DNA of 64,000 nucleotides from Tropicibacter sp. Alg240-R139 (GTDB lineage: Bacteria; Pseudomonadota; Alphaproteobacteria; Rhodobacterales; Rhodobacteraceae), in NCBI RefSeq assembly GCF_900537075.1, contig NZ_UNRA01000004.1:1-64000 (forward strand). The letters run 5' to 3'. A program made the translations under genes and the position numbers. Below the pieces are notes generated by a model, which searched no databases, had not been told where the DNA came from, and worked only from the letters and a program-made list of their open reading frames with translations. Each line of letters starts with the position of its first letter. The first letter of the stretch is position 1. Positions 18,608-26,906 of the stretch are shown one piece after another.

Positions 18608-18832
18608 ATGAAGAAACTGATTATTGTTGCATTTGCACCGCTGGTACTGGCCGCTTGTGGCGACCCGTCACGCAGCCTGCCCGAGGAGCTTCAATCGCAA
18701 AAACCGGCCTGTGCTAGTGGTGATTTCCAGGTCTGTTCCGAAATCGGCCACAGCGTGCGCGATGCCGCGGGTGGTACCACAGCTGAGCAGAAACAGCAGA
18801 GCTTTGTGCTGTCGCAACCAATCGTCGACTAA
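18608..18832 (+). CDS. Small predicted lipoprotein
   Basis: A 74-residue protein starting at the ATG at 18608. The signal ends in a lipobox (MKKLIIVAFAPLVLAACGDP, cleavage before Cys17). The mature part of about 58 residues contains two further Cys residues (KPACASGDFQVCSEIGH) that could form a disulfide. No family recognised. It stands alone, followed by a strong terminator. Envelope protein of unknown function. Confidence 0.7.
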   Translation: MKKLIIVAFAPLVLAACGDPSRSLPEELQSQKPACASGDFQVCSEIGHSVRDAAGGTTAEQKQQSFVLSQPIVD

Positions 18833-18849
18833 AAACTACGCCGACACGA

Positions 18850-18885
18850 AAACGCCCGCTGCCCGTTGGGCAGCGGGCGTTTTTT
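18850..18885 (+). terminator. Strong Rho-independent terminator between convergent genes
   Basis: ACGCCCGCTGCCC pairs with GGGCAGCGGGCGT (18868-18880) around a short loop. It is followed by TTTTT and preceded by AAAA on the other side, so it can end transcription both from the lipoprotein gene and from metG. Confidence 0.9.
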
Positions 18886-18905
18886 CTGCCTTGGTGATAG
18901 GATGA

Positions 18906-20621
18906 TCAGTCCCGGTTGCCCGAGAACCGCTCTTGCCACTCTTCGCGCTGTTCGTCGGTGATCTTGGCAAAAAGCACCTCTGGCACGGTGAATTCATGGC
19001 CGGCGGGCAGGGCGCTCAACGCCGCTTCGACATCATCGGGCCAGCTGGTATCCAGCGTGTTCATCGCGCTCAGCATCTTGGCGGATGCTTCGGGGATGAA
19101 CGGCGCGCTCAGCACCGCGTAGAACCGGATCAGGTTCAGACCCATGCGCACTTGACCTGCGGCCTTGGCAGGGTCGGTCTTGAACGCGGTCCAGGGCGCT
19201 GTGTTCTGCAAGTATTCGTTGCCCGCAACCCAAATCGCGCGCAGCTCTTGCGCTGATTTGCGAACTTCCATCGCCTCCATGTGCTGCTCATAGGCGCGCA
19301 CGCGTTTGGTTAGATCTGCAATCAGCGCCTGTTCCGCCTCGCCGTATTCACCCTCTGGCACAGCCTCGGAGAATTTCGAGCGGCAGAATTTGGTGATGCG
19401 GCTGACAAAGTTGCCCAATACATCCGCCAGATCCTTGTTCACAGATGTTTGGAAGTTCTCCCAGGTGAATTCGCTGTCGCTGTTTTCCGGCGCATGGCTC
19501 AGCAGCCACCAGCGCCAATAGTCAGCGGGCAGAATGTCCAGCGCCTGATCCATGAAGACGCCACGCCCTTGGCTGGTCGAGAACTGGCCGCCGTCATAGT
19601 TCAGGTAGTTGAACGATTTCAGATGGTCGACCATCTTCCACGGCTCGCCTGACCCCAGAATGGTCGCCGGAAACGACAGCGTGTGGAAAGGAACGTTGTC
19701 CTTGCCCATGAACTGAACGTATTTCACATCTTCGGCGCCCTTGTCGGTGCGCCACCAGCGTTCCCAATCGGCGTCGGTCTTGCCATTGGCCTCGGCCCAT
19801 TCGCCTGCACAGGCGATGTATTCGATCGGGGCGTCGAACCAGACATAGAACACTTTGCCTTCCATGCCGGGCCAATCGACGTCGCCCTTTTTGACCGGAA
19901 TGCCCCAGTCCAGATCGCGGGTGATGCCGCGATCCCGCAGACCGTCGCCATCGTGCAGCCATTTCTTGGCAATGGACGTGGTCAGCACCGGCCAATCGGC
20001 TTTGCTGTCTACCCAGGCGTCCAGTTGATCCTTCATCTGACTCTGGCACAGATACAGATGCTTCGTCTCGCGCACTTCCAGATCGGTCGAGCCGCTTACG
20101 GCCGAGCGCGGATCAATCAGATCGGTAGGGTCCAGCTGTTTGGTGCAATTCTCGCACTGATCGCCGCGCGCTTTTTCATAGCCACAGTTGGGACAGGTGC
20201 CTTCAATGTAGCGATCCGGCAGAAAACGTCCGTCTGCGTTGGAATAGACCTGCTTTTCGCTTACTTCGCGGATCAGCCCGGCGTCTGCCAGTTTGCCCGC
20301 GAAATGTTGCGTCAGCGTGTGGTTCTGCGGGCTGGACGAGCGGCCAAAGTGGTCAAAGCTCAGACCAAACCGTTTGGCGATGTCCGACTGCACGCCGTGC
20401 ATCTCGGCGCAGAAGTCCGCCACGGGCTTACCCGCTTTGGCGGCGGCCAGCTCTGCCGGGGTGCCGTGCTCGTCGGTGGCGCACAGGAACATGACCTCGT
20501 TGCCACGGCCGCGGTTGTAGCGCGCATACAGGTCCGCAGGCAGCTGCGAGCCGATCAAATTGCCGAGGTGCTTGATCCCGTTGATGTAGGGAATCGCCGA
20601 GGTGATGAGAATCCGTGCCAT
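18906..20621 (-). CDS. metG: Methionine--tRNA ligase
   Basis: A 571-residue class I synthetase. The HIGH element is HLGN (residues 18-21, in [15 protein letters not shown]). The zinc knuckle is [17 protein letters not shown]. The KMSKS loop near residue 346 is replaced by FSTSQGRG, a variant without the two lysines. The anticodon-binding helical domain follows ([20 protein letters not shown]). There is no C-terminal tRNA-binding (EMAP-like) extension. It charges initiator and elongator tRNA-Met. Essential housekeeping gene, transcribed alone and convergent with the small lipoprotein gene. Confidence 0.95.
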   Translation of the reverse strand: MARILITSAIPYINGIKHLGNLIGSQLPADLYARYNRGRGNEVMFLCATDEHGTPAELAAAKAGKPVADFCAEMHGVQSDIAKRFGLSFDHFGRSSSPQNHTLTQHFAGKLADAGLIREVSEKQVYSNADGRFLPDRYIEGTCPNCGYEKARGDQCENCTKQLDPTDLIDPRSAVSGSTDLEVRETKHLYLCQSQMKDQLDAWVDSKADWPVLTTSIAKKWLHDGDGLRDRGITRDLDWGIPVKKGDVDWPGMEGKVFYVWFDAPIEYIACAGEWAEANGKTDADWERWWRTDKGAEDVKYVQFMGKDNVPFHTLSFPATILGSGEPWKMVDHLKSFNYLNYDGGQFSTSQGRGVFMDQALDILPADYWRWWLLSHAPENSDSEFTWENFQTSVNKDLADVLGNFVSRITKFCRSKFSEAVPEGEYGEAEQALIADLTKRVRAYEQHMEAMEVRKSAQELRAIWVAGNEYLQNTAPWTAFKTDPAKAAGQVRMGLNLIRFYAVLSAPFIPEASAKMLSAMNTLDTSWPDDVEAALSALPAGHEFTVPEVLFAKITDEQREEWQERFSGNRD

Positions 20622-20840
20622 ATCCGTATCCGTCTGATGTGTGAGGTCCGTCTAACCCATGTCGAGGGCCAGCAAAAGGGCACCGTTAGTTGCGGCTGAC
20701 GTTCATGCCTCTGTCTCTGTTTGAAACCATCGTGAAACTGCGTAAAAAATTCGATTCGACGTCATCGTCGCATTACCCTTGGTTGTTTTATGTGAGAGCG
20801 ATGTCTTGAAAAGTTGTGGTGGGCTTCCCATCTTGATTGC

Positions 20841-20852
20841 ATACAAATGTAT
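20841..20852. promoter_or_regulatory. Short inverted repeat upstream of yqiJ
   Basis: ATACAAATGTAT is a 5+2+5 palindrome ending 15 bases before the yqiJ start codon. It could be an operator; no promoter elements can be fixed around it. The rest of the 246-base gap to metG shows nothing distinct. Confidence 0.25.
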
Positions 20853-20867
20853 ACTGAAGAGGTTTTG

Positions 20868-21575
20868 ATGTTCGATTTTCTACTTGATGCGGCTTTTGCT
20901 CCGTTCACCTTGGCGCTGGCATTGCTTGTCGGTTTGCTGGGGCTGGAATTGGTGGCGTTGCTCATGGGTGGAAGTTTGATGGCTGGTGACGGGGAACTCG
21001 ACATAGATGTCGATGTTGCCCCGGAACTTGGCGATCTGGACTTGGACATCGACGTGGATGCGGATGCCTTTGAAATTGCAGACGTGGAGCCGGATGTCAC
21101 GCCCGACATCGGCTCTCCGGGCCCGGCGAGTTGGCTTGGTTTAGGGCGCATGCCTTTCATGATCTGGCTGGCGGTTCTGCTCATGAGCTTTGGCCTGAGT
21201 GGCATGGGTCTACAGATTGCCCTGCGCAACCTGATCGGGGCAGACCTGCCCGCGATCTGGGCCGCTATCCCTGCTGGGGCCTTTGGTCTGTGGTTTGCAC
21301 GTGGCTTTGGCGCGGTGTTTGCCCGCCTGTTGCCCAAAACCGAAACCGAGGCCGTGTCTGAGCGCATGTTGGCACGTCGCCGTGGGATCATCACCCAAGG
21401 CACCGCCGCACGGGGCCGTCCGGCCGAAGTGCGGGTCGCGGACCGCTACGGGAACACCCACTATCTGCGGGCCGAACCCCTGCAGGACGGCGAAACACTG
21501 GCGCAAGGCACCGAAGTGCTGGTGCTGCGCAATCGCCGAAGCGGTGCATTTGTTCTGATCGGCCTGTCCGAGTGA
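20868..21575 (+). CDS. yqiJ: YqiJ-like membrane protein with OB-fold (flotillin partner)
   Basis: The ATG at 20868 has GAAGAGG upstream and gives 235 residues. Two membrane regions (TLALALLVGLLGLELVALLM; MPFMIWLAVLLMSFGLSGMG and on) are separated by a very acidic loop with DIDVDV and DLDLDIDVDAD patterns. The C-terminal NfeD-like OB domain contains RGRPAEVRVADRYGNTHYLRA. This is the YqiJ family, always next to the flotillin YqiK. The pair is thought to organise membrane microdomains or maintain envelope integrity under stress. It is 63 bases upstream of yqiK in the same direction. Confidence 0.85.
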   Translation: MFDFLLDAAFAPFTLALALLVGLLGLELVALLMGGSLMAGDGELDIDVDVAPELGDLDLDIDVDADAFEIADVEPDVTPDIGSPGPASWLGLGRMPFMIWLAVLLMSFGLSGMGLQIALRNLIGADLPAIWAAIPAGAFGLWFARGFGAVFARLLPKTETEAVSERMLARRRGIITQGTAARGRPAEVRVADRYGNTHYLRAEPLQDGETLAQGTEVLVLRNRRSGAFVLIGLSE

Positions 21576-21638
21576 CGTAACGGGCCTGACCCCAACGGGT
21601 CGAACACTATCAAAAAATTCCAAACTGGAGGATTTTAC

Positions 21639-23309
21639 ATGGAATTTCAGTTCCTGGCGGTTGTTGTCGCCTCAGTTATTGTTGTCTTGCTGTTGATCGG
21701 GCTTGTTCTGGGCCGATTGTACCGCCGATCTACCCGCGAGATCAGCCTGGTGAAAACCGGGGCAGGCGGCAAACGTGTGATCATGGACGGGGGTACGATC
21801 GTCGTGCCGTTGCTGCACGAAGTCAGCCCTGTGAACATGAAGACCCTGCGCCTTGAAGTGCAACGGAGCGGCGAGGCTGCGTTGATCACCCAAGACCGGA
21901 TGCGTGTGGACGTCGGCGTTGAATTTTACGTCTCGGTCATGGCCTCGGAAGAGGGGATCGCACGGGCGGCGCAGACCTTGGGCGCACGCACCTTTGACGT
22001 CGAGCAGCTGCGCGAGATGATCGAAGGCAAGCTGATCGACGGTCTGCGCGCCGTGGCGGCCCAGATGACCATGGACGGCCTGCACGAAAACCGGGCCGAC
22101 TTTGTGCAAGAGGTGCAAAATGCCGTGTCCGAGGATCTGCTCAAGAACGGCCTGTCTCTGGAATCGGTCTCGTTGACCGCGTTGGATCAGACGCCTTTTG
22201 CGGCGCTTGACGAAAACAACGCCTTTAACGCTGTGGGTATGCGCAAGCTGGCCGAGGTCATCGCGACCTCGAAAATGGAGCGTGCCCAGATTGACGCGGA
22301 GTCCGAGGTCGCCGTGCGCCGGGCCGCAATGGAGGCTGAACGTCAAAAACTGCTGATCGAACAAGACGAAGCGCAGGCACGCATTCAGCAGACGCAGGAA
22401 GTCGAGACCATGAAGGTCGCGCAAGAGGCCGAAGTTGCCGCACGAACTGAAGATTCGGTACGCGAAACCGAACGCGCCCGGATCGCGCGGGAAGAGGCCA
22501 TTCGCGCTGCTGAAATCGAGCGTGAGCGCAACATACGGGATGCTGAAATCTCCAAGGAGCGTGAGCTGGAAGTGGCAGAACAAGAACGTCAGATCATCAT
22601 CGCGCAAAAATCCGAAGAGGAAAGCCGCGCGCGTGCATCGGCTGATCTTGCGCGGGCCGAAGCGACCAAGGCGACCGAAGCCGTGGTTACCGCCCGCGAA
22701 GTGGCCGAGGCCGAGCGCCAGAAGCAGATTGTTCTGATCGAAGCCACTCGGGAAGCGGAACGTCAGGCAACGGGTATTCGCCTTGCTGCGCAGGCAGAGA
22801 AAGAAGCCGCAGTTGACCGTGCCGAGGCACGCCGTGAAGAGGCGCAGGCCGAGGCGGATGCGCTCAACATCCGGGCCGAGGCCAAGAAGAACGACATGCT
22901 GGCCGAAGCGGAAGGTAAGCGCGCAATTGTCGAGGCCGAGAATGTGCTGTCTGCCGAGCTGATCGGCATGAAGATCGACATGGCACGGGTCGAAGCAATG
23001 CCGGGGATCGTGGCCGAGATGGTCAAACCGGCGGAAAAGATCGACTCGATCAAGATCCACCAGGTAGGCGGCATTGGCGCCCCAATGGCCACCGGTGGTT
23101 CAGGCGGCGAAAAGCCGGTGGTCAATCAGGCGCTGGATTCCATCATGGGAATGGCAGTGCAAATGCCTGCGCTCAAGAGGTTGGGCGAAGAGCTGGGTAT
23201 GTCGATGGAAAACGGGGTGAGCGGTGTGACCAACGGCGTGCTGGGGGTCACCGAGCCTTCGGACGAGGCAGATGGCGAGCTGCAGGAGCCTGATCACATG
23301 GCGCATTGA
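21639..23309 (+). CDS. yqiK: Flotillin-family protein YqiK
   Basis: A 556-residue flotillin. An N-terminal membrane span (FLAVVVASVIVVLLLIGLVL) is followed by a SPFH/band 7 domain (residues about 30-200, with RMRVDVGVEFYVSV and ALDQTPFAALDENNAFNAVG). A long Glu/Ala/Arg coiled coil (about 210-430) comes next, then a Gly-rich C-terminus. It oligomerises at the inner membrane and works with YqiJ. A strong antisense open frame exists here only because of the biased composition of the coiled coil. Followed by a clear terminator. Confidence 0.92.
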   Translation: MEFQFLAVVVASVIVVLLLIGLVLGRLYRRSTREISLVKTGAGGKRVIMDGGTIVVPLLHEVSPVNMKTLRLEVQRSGEAALITQDRMRVDVGVEFYVSVMASEEGIARAAQTLGARTFDVEQLREMIEGKLIDGLRAVAAQMTMDGLHENRADFVQEVQNAVSEDLLKNGLSLESVSLTALDQTPFAALDENNAFNAVGMRKLAEVIATSKMERAQIDAESEVAVRRAAMEAERQKLLIEQDEAQARIQQTQEVETMKVAQEAEVAARTEDSVRETERARIAREEAIRAAEIERERNIRDAEISKERELEVAEQERQIIIAQKSEEESRARASADLARAEATKATEAVVTAREVAEAERQKQIVLIEATREAERQATGIRLAAQAEKEAAVDRAEARREEAQAEADALNIRAEAKKNDMLAEAEGKRAIVEAENVLSAELIGMKIDMARVEAMPGIVAEMVKPAEKIDSIKIHQVGGIGAPMATGGSGGEKPVVNQALDSIMGMAVQMPALKRLGEELGMSMENGVSGVTNGVLGVTEPSDEADGELQEPDHMAH

Positions 23310-23327
23310 GCGCAAAAAAGATTGGAG

Positions 23328-23354
23328 AGGGCCGGACATGTTCCGGCCCTTTTT
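23328..23354 (+). terminator. Rho-independent terminator after yqiK
   Basis: AGGGCCGGA (23328-23336) pairs with TCCGGCCCT (23342-23350), five-base loop, followed by TTTT. Confidence 0.85.
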
Positions 23355-23364
23355 GGTGCGCGCC

Positions 23365-23592
23365 TTAGTCAGTACACCAAAAATCGTTCGCTCGGGCGAC
23401 GGTTTGGAAGTTCACGGCCACCACATGCGATGATGCAATCAGACTGTCTGCCGCGTTGGCATACTCCGGGCGCATCCGGGTGCGAGCCGCGTCATCGGGT
23501 TGCGTCTTTTTGACAGCCATTCGGGACAGCTTGATGGCCAACTCATACCCCTCTTCTGGGGTGGCGGTTTGCAATGTGGGTAGCCAAGACAT
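23365..23592 (-). CDS. Small hypothetical cytosolic protein
   Basis: A 75-residue protein. The ATG at 23592 is chosen because AAGGAGA lies six bases upstream; an in-frame codon at 23607 has no such site. MSWLPTLQTATPEEGYELAIKL starts a helical, mildly acidic protein with no signal or membrane span. Family not recognised. Divergent from the OhrR remnant to its right. Real gene likely because of the strong ribosome site. Confidence 0.6.
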   Translation of the reverse strand: MSWLPTLQTATPEEGYELAIKLSRMAVKKTQPDDAARTRMRPEYANAADSLIASSHVVAVNFQTVARANDFWCTD

Positions 23593-23664
23593 GTTGATCT
23601 CCTTCATTTGTGTCGCGCGCGACTTATATGCGACTTATATCACGAAGCACTTTGTGACCTACCA

Positions 23665-23964
23665 TTGAACACAAACGGTCCCACCCGGGCAGATGAGACG
23701 ATTTGTTATGGTTTCTACACCGCGTCTCATGCAGTTAGCCGGGCTTATGCTCCATATCTAAAACGACTTGGGTTGACCTATCCGCAGTATCTTACGCTGA
23801 CCTTGCTATGGGACACGGATCGGCAAATGGTCAACGCGCCGGCCAAAGCACAGCGCCGGACTATCACCGGATGCATGATCAAGCAGACAGGCATGACGCA
23901 GCCCGAGTTGCAGGATTGGCAATGCCTGTTGTTCAGGTTGCGGGATGGTTTGCTCGGTTCCTAG
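23665..23964 (+). pseudogene. OhrR/MarR-family regulator with the DNA-binding domain deleted
   Basis: The first half, ADETICYGFYTASHAVSRAY then LGLTYPQYLTLTLLWDTD, matches the N-terminal dimerisation helices and reactive Cys region of organic-hydroperoxide regulators (OhrR). The last part, GMTQPELQDWQCLLFRLRDGL, matches their C-terminal dimer helix. About 50-60 residues between them, the whole winged helix, are missing, and the two halves are still in the same frame. The coded remnant is about 99 residues from a possible TTG at 23665. No ohr peroxidase gene is adjacent. Its stop overlaps the end of the convergent MFS gene by four bases. It may still make a peptide, but it cannot bind DNA as OhrR does. 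Confidence 0.7.
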
Positions 23965-25184
23965 CGGCCTTCACGTTGGCGGCGCAACAATCGTCCGATG
24001 GTGAAGGAGGTGCGCGGCGCATAGACATAGTTTGTGCGTTCCTCGGGGGTGGGGCGGGCGCGCATCCGGGTCAGGCCAAAGAGGATCAATGCAATGTGGC
24101 CTGAGGCGACAAACGCAAAGAGTGCGCCGGGGCCATAGGCGTCGATCAGTGACGACGACACATAGGGCGAGGCAATCGCGCCGAGGGCAAAGAAGAACAT
24201 CAGCGCCGCCGAAAGCTCGACCCGTTGTTCCGACGTGGCAAAGTCATTGGCGTGCGCGGCTGAAACCGAGAAGATCGGGAATGTGGTGAAGCCAAAGAAC
24301 CCGGCCGCCAACATTACGCCCAAAGTGCCTGAACCACTGGCCGCCATGGTGATGCCGCAGCTGATAACGGCCATGGCTGACAGCCAGATCAGTATCCAGC
24401 GTCGGTCAAACTTATCCGCAAGCCAGCCCATCGGGTATTGCGCCAGCGCGCCGCCCAGAACAAACGAAGCCAGGAAAAAGGCGATCTGGTCAATCTCCAG
24501 TCCGACCTCTTGGCCGTAGACGGGACCAACCATTCGGAACGAAGCCGAACTGAGAGCAGCCACGATCACACCGGCAACTGCCAGCGGAGAGCACCTCCAG
24601 GCCAGCTTGGGGCGCAGGCGCGGCGCTCTTGGTGTTTCCGGTTGGCTGGCCTTTGTCAGCGTCAAGGGCAACAGCGCAGCGCAGCAGAGAATGGCGAGCA
24701 GATTGTAAGAGACGTAAGAAGCGGGTGGTAAAATGGCGATGATCAGCTGCGCCCCAAGCGAGGCGCTCATGTCGACGATGCGATAGGTGCCGGTGGCGCG
24801 GCCGCGATTTTCGTTGGTGACTTTGGAGTTCAGCCAAGCTTCGATCACAGTGTAACACCCAGCGACGCATGTTCCAGACGCGATTCTGAGGACAGCCCAT
24901 ATATATGGGTTTTCGGTCAGTGTGTGGCCGATCAACCCCATAGCGCCTAGAGCAGTACACACGGCAAAGGCCCGAGAATGGCCGACACTGCCCATCAGGC
25001 GCGGTGCCCACCAGCATCCCACGAAGAAGCCCACGAAGTGTGCAGAGCCCAGAAGACCGATCTGTTCCTTGGAAAAGTCCAGTGTCAGCCCCGAGATGGC
25101 GTCCAGTGGACCCACGCCGCCCGTCGAGAGCTGTAGCAGGATGACGGAGAGAAACAGGGCGGTAAATGAGATGATCAGGCGCAT
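23961..25184 (-). CDS. MFS transporter (YcaD-like)
   Basis: A 407-residue major facilitator with 12 spans. Recognisable segments are GLLGSAHFVGFFVGCWWAPRL (first loop), IEAWLNSKVTNENRGRATG (cytoplasmic loop after span 4) and GALAQYPMGWLADKFDRRW (motif A in the second half). The pattern resembles YcaD and related sugar or drug permeases. Substrate unknown. Its 3' end meets the OhrR remnant. Its start is preceded by a degenerate copy of the dispersed repeat. Confidence 0.85.
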   Translation of the reverse strand: MRLIISFTALFLSVILLQLSTGGVGPLDAISGLTLDFSKEQIGLLGSAHFVGFFVGCWWAPRLMGSVGHSRAFAVCTALGAMGLIGHTLTENPYIWAVLRIASGTCVAGCYTVIEAWLNSKVTNENRGRATGTYRIVDMSASLGAQLIIAILPPASYVSYNLLAILCCAALLPLTLTKASQPETPRAPRLRPKLAWRCSPLAVAGVIVAALSSASFRMVGPVYGQEVGLEIDQIAFFLASFVLGGALAQYPMGWLADKFDRRWILIWLSAMAVISCGITMAASGSGTLGVMLAAGFFGFTTFPIFSVSAAHANDFATSEQRVELSAALMFFFALGAIASPYVSSSLIDAYGPGALFAFVASGHIALILFGLTRMRARPTPEERTNYVYAPRTSFTIGRLLRRQREGR

Positions 25185-25283
25185 AATTTTGCACCCTGAT
25201 CCCGTTCAATCGGGAATGCACGTGCTTATTCGACGTTTGCGCGTCGATTTTAGCGTATTTTTTGTCTTTCTCCTTTCTCGGGC

Positions 25284-25405
25284 CCCTCCCGCCCTCGCTG
25301 CTTGCCCCGACGGGCCCTTGCTCAGTTGGGCCGGGCGCCTCGCCTGCGGCTCGGCGCGGTCCCGCTGAACGCAGGCCGTGTGGGGGCGGTGGCCGCAGCG
25401 AGGCA
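25284..25405. repeat. Degenerate relative of the dispersed intergenic repeat
   Basis: CCCCTCCCGCCCTCG resembles the inverted right end of copy 1, and CAGTTGGGCCGGGCG at 25323-25337 matches the core of the other copies. What lies between and after differs. It fills the gap between the MFS and yceI genes. Confidence 0.4.
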
Positions 25406-25406
25406 G

Positions 25407-26051
25407 TCAGCCAGCCTGGTTCACTTTGGCCTGGATGTCCAGTGTGACGGTGTCGGTGACCAGATCGCTGTAACCGGAGGCGCCAAAGGCGCTGCGGCTG
25501 ATGTCGCCACGCAAACGGATGTTGAGTGTGGTGAGGTCATCCGCCCGGCTGCCTGGAGGGCGATAGAGCGAAGCATCGAGGGTGAGGGAGCGGGTGACGC
25601 CTCGGATCGTGATATCGCCGGTGATCCGTGCACCTTCGGAAATGCGCCCGTTGGCCCCCAGCTGGATCCGGGTCGAAACGAAGCGGATGGCAGGGTAGCG
25701 GGCTGCATCCAGAACTTCGGCCCCGGTCATGGCCTGGGTGGCAAAGAACAGACCAGTGCGTGCGCGACTTACGTCGACTAGCACGTCAACGGTGCTGTCG
25801 GTCAGGTTCTGCGGGTCGATCAGGATGTCGGCACGCTTGACCGGCATCGTGCCGCGCTGGGAGGTGCCCGACAGCGTAAAGAAGAACCCGACCGAAGAGG
25901 TCTGAGTGTCCAGCGTGTATCGGGTTGGCTTTGCCAGGGCAGCATTGGCGTAGGGCATACCAAGCAAGGGCAGGCTGGCAAGGCCGCGCAGGACAGTGCG
26001 GCGGGTGGGTGTTGGGGATCGCATCATTTGTGAACTCGTCATGTGTGGCAT
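25407..26051 (-). CDS. YceI-family periplasmic protein
   Basis: A 214-residue protein with a twin-arginine-like signal (PTRRTVLRGLASLPLLGMPYANAALA). A YceI lipocalin-like barrel follows: RYTLDTQTSSVGFFFTLSGT, then ITGDITIRGVTRSLTLDASL and RLRGDISRSAFGASGYSDLV near the end. YceI proteins bind long isoprenoid or lipid chains in the periplasm; the specific role is often unknown. The Tat signal suggests export after folding. The gene follows imuA on the same strand with a 68-base gap; functional connection is not evident. Confidence 0.88.
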   Translation of the reverse strand: MPHMTSSQMMRSPTPTRRTVLRGLASLPLLGMPYANAALAKPTRYTLDTQTSSVGFFFTLSGTSQRGTMPVKRADILIDPQNLTDSTVDVLVDVSRARTGLFFATQAMTGAEVLDAARYPAIRFVSTRIQLGANGRISEGARITGDITIRGVTRSLTLDASLYRPPGSRADDLTTLNIRLRGDISRSAFGASGYSDLVTDTVTLDIQAKVNQAG

Positions 26052-26119
26052 CCGTTTCAGGGGTAGCCTGCCATGAGATGTGTTTCTTTTGTGCGAATTC
26101 CTGCGGTTTCACCGCATTG

Positions 26120-26749
26120 TCAGGGGGCTGTGAGCGCGGATGTCCCGGTTTTGCGCTCTAATTCCAGCTGCGCGCGGGGACGGGTTTGCGTCGCGATCCA
26201 GGTTACCGGGGGTAGGGCGCGGGCACGACGACGCTCCAGCTGCCAGCGACGCCGTGTGCCTGCATGAGCCGGGGCCATGTGCCAGCGGCTCTCAATCCCC
26301 TGCGCGCCGCCATCGCCGGGGGTCAGCAGCAGCCCCAGCGGTGCCTTGCCCAGGGTGCCACCGGTTTCCGCCGCCAGATGCATCCGCCGCACCGGCGTCA
26401 GCGCAGGGGCTGCGGGCAGATCACCAATCACCAGCGGCACGGCACCGGCACGCAAGCTTTCCTCCATGCACCACAGCAGATCCTCGGTCCGGCGCGGGTG
26501 CACAAAGATGAACCGTGCGGGATCGGCAAAATCCAGCATCCCGTCGGGGTTCAGGCGATCCGCCTCCCACGAAGGGGCGATCCACAGGACGGGGCCTTGG
26601 GTTTGGCTTGCCAACCACAGCGCAAAGTTGCGCCGCGCGGGACCACAGACCTCGTGCACGCGGGCGAGTTGCAAGGAGACCTCGGGGTGCAGGGGCAGGG
26701 CCGGTCCCGTGCGACGGTTGGTGTGGCGTTTGAGCAGATGAGTCGACAT
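26120..26749 (-). CDS. imuA: ImuA-like (RecA-related) SOS mutagenesis protein
   Basis: A 209-residue protein from the ATG at 26749; an earlier TTG at 26788 is less likely because it overlaps the SOS box. It resembles the short alphaproteobacterial ImuA proteins: LQLARVHEVCGPARRNFALW, GPVLWIAPSWEADRLNPDG, EDLLWCMEESLRAGAVPLVIG, RRMHLAAETGGTLGKAPLGLLL and SRWHMAP. There is no Walker A motif, as usual for ImuA. In related bacteria imuA leads an imuA-imuB-dnaE2 translesion cassette; here the next gene is yceI, so the polymerase genes must lie elsewhere. A textbook alphaproteobacterial SOS box sits directly upstream. Call is moderately confident from pattern plus SOS box. Confidence 0.65.
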   Translation of the reverse strand: MSTHLLKRHTNRRTGPALPLHPEVSLQLARVHEVCGPARRNFALWLASQTQGPVLWIAPSWEADRLNPDGMLDFADPARFIFVHPRRTEDLLWCMEESLRAGAVPLVIGDLPAAPALTPVRRMHLAAETGGTLGKAPLGLLLTPGDGGAQGIESRWHMAPAHAGTRRRWQLERRRARALPPVTWIATQTRPRAQLELERKTGTSALTAP

Positions 26750-26765
26750 GTGGGGAGGGTAGCAT

Positions 26766-26780
26766 GTTCTCTTTTTGTTC
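26766..26780. promoter_or_regulatory. LexA (SOS) box, GTTC-N7-GTTC
   Basis: GTTCTCTTTTTGTTC is an exact GTTC-N7-GTTC direct repeat, the LexA site of Alphaproteobacteria. It is 17 bases upstream of the imuA start codon. Confidence 0.85.
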
Positions 26781-26906
26781 TCAATCAAGGGAGTTGGGGA
26801 AAGGCGTAAGAGCGGCTCTCCTCATGACTGCTTTGTGTTCCTAGGAAACAATCTTAGGTAAACTGCCCGGTTTTGCGAGCTTCAAAGACGTAAATCTTTT
26901 CACTGA

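Noticed and set aside
21672-23060. Long open frame antisense to yqiK (462 codons)
   Set aside because: It exists because the Glu/Ala/Arg coiled coil lacks stop-generating codons on the other strand. The peptide has no domain pattern and the flotillin on the plus strand is unmistakable.
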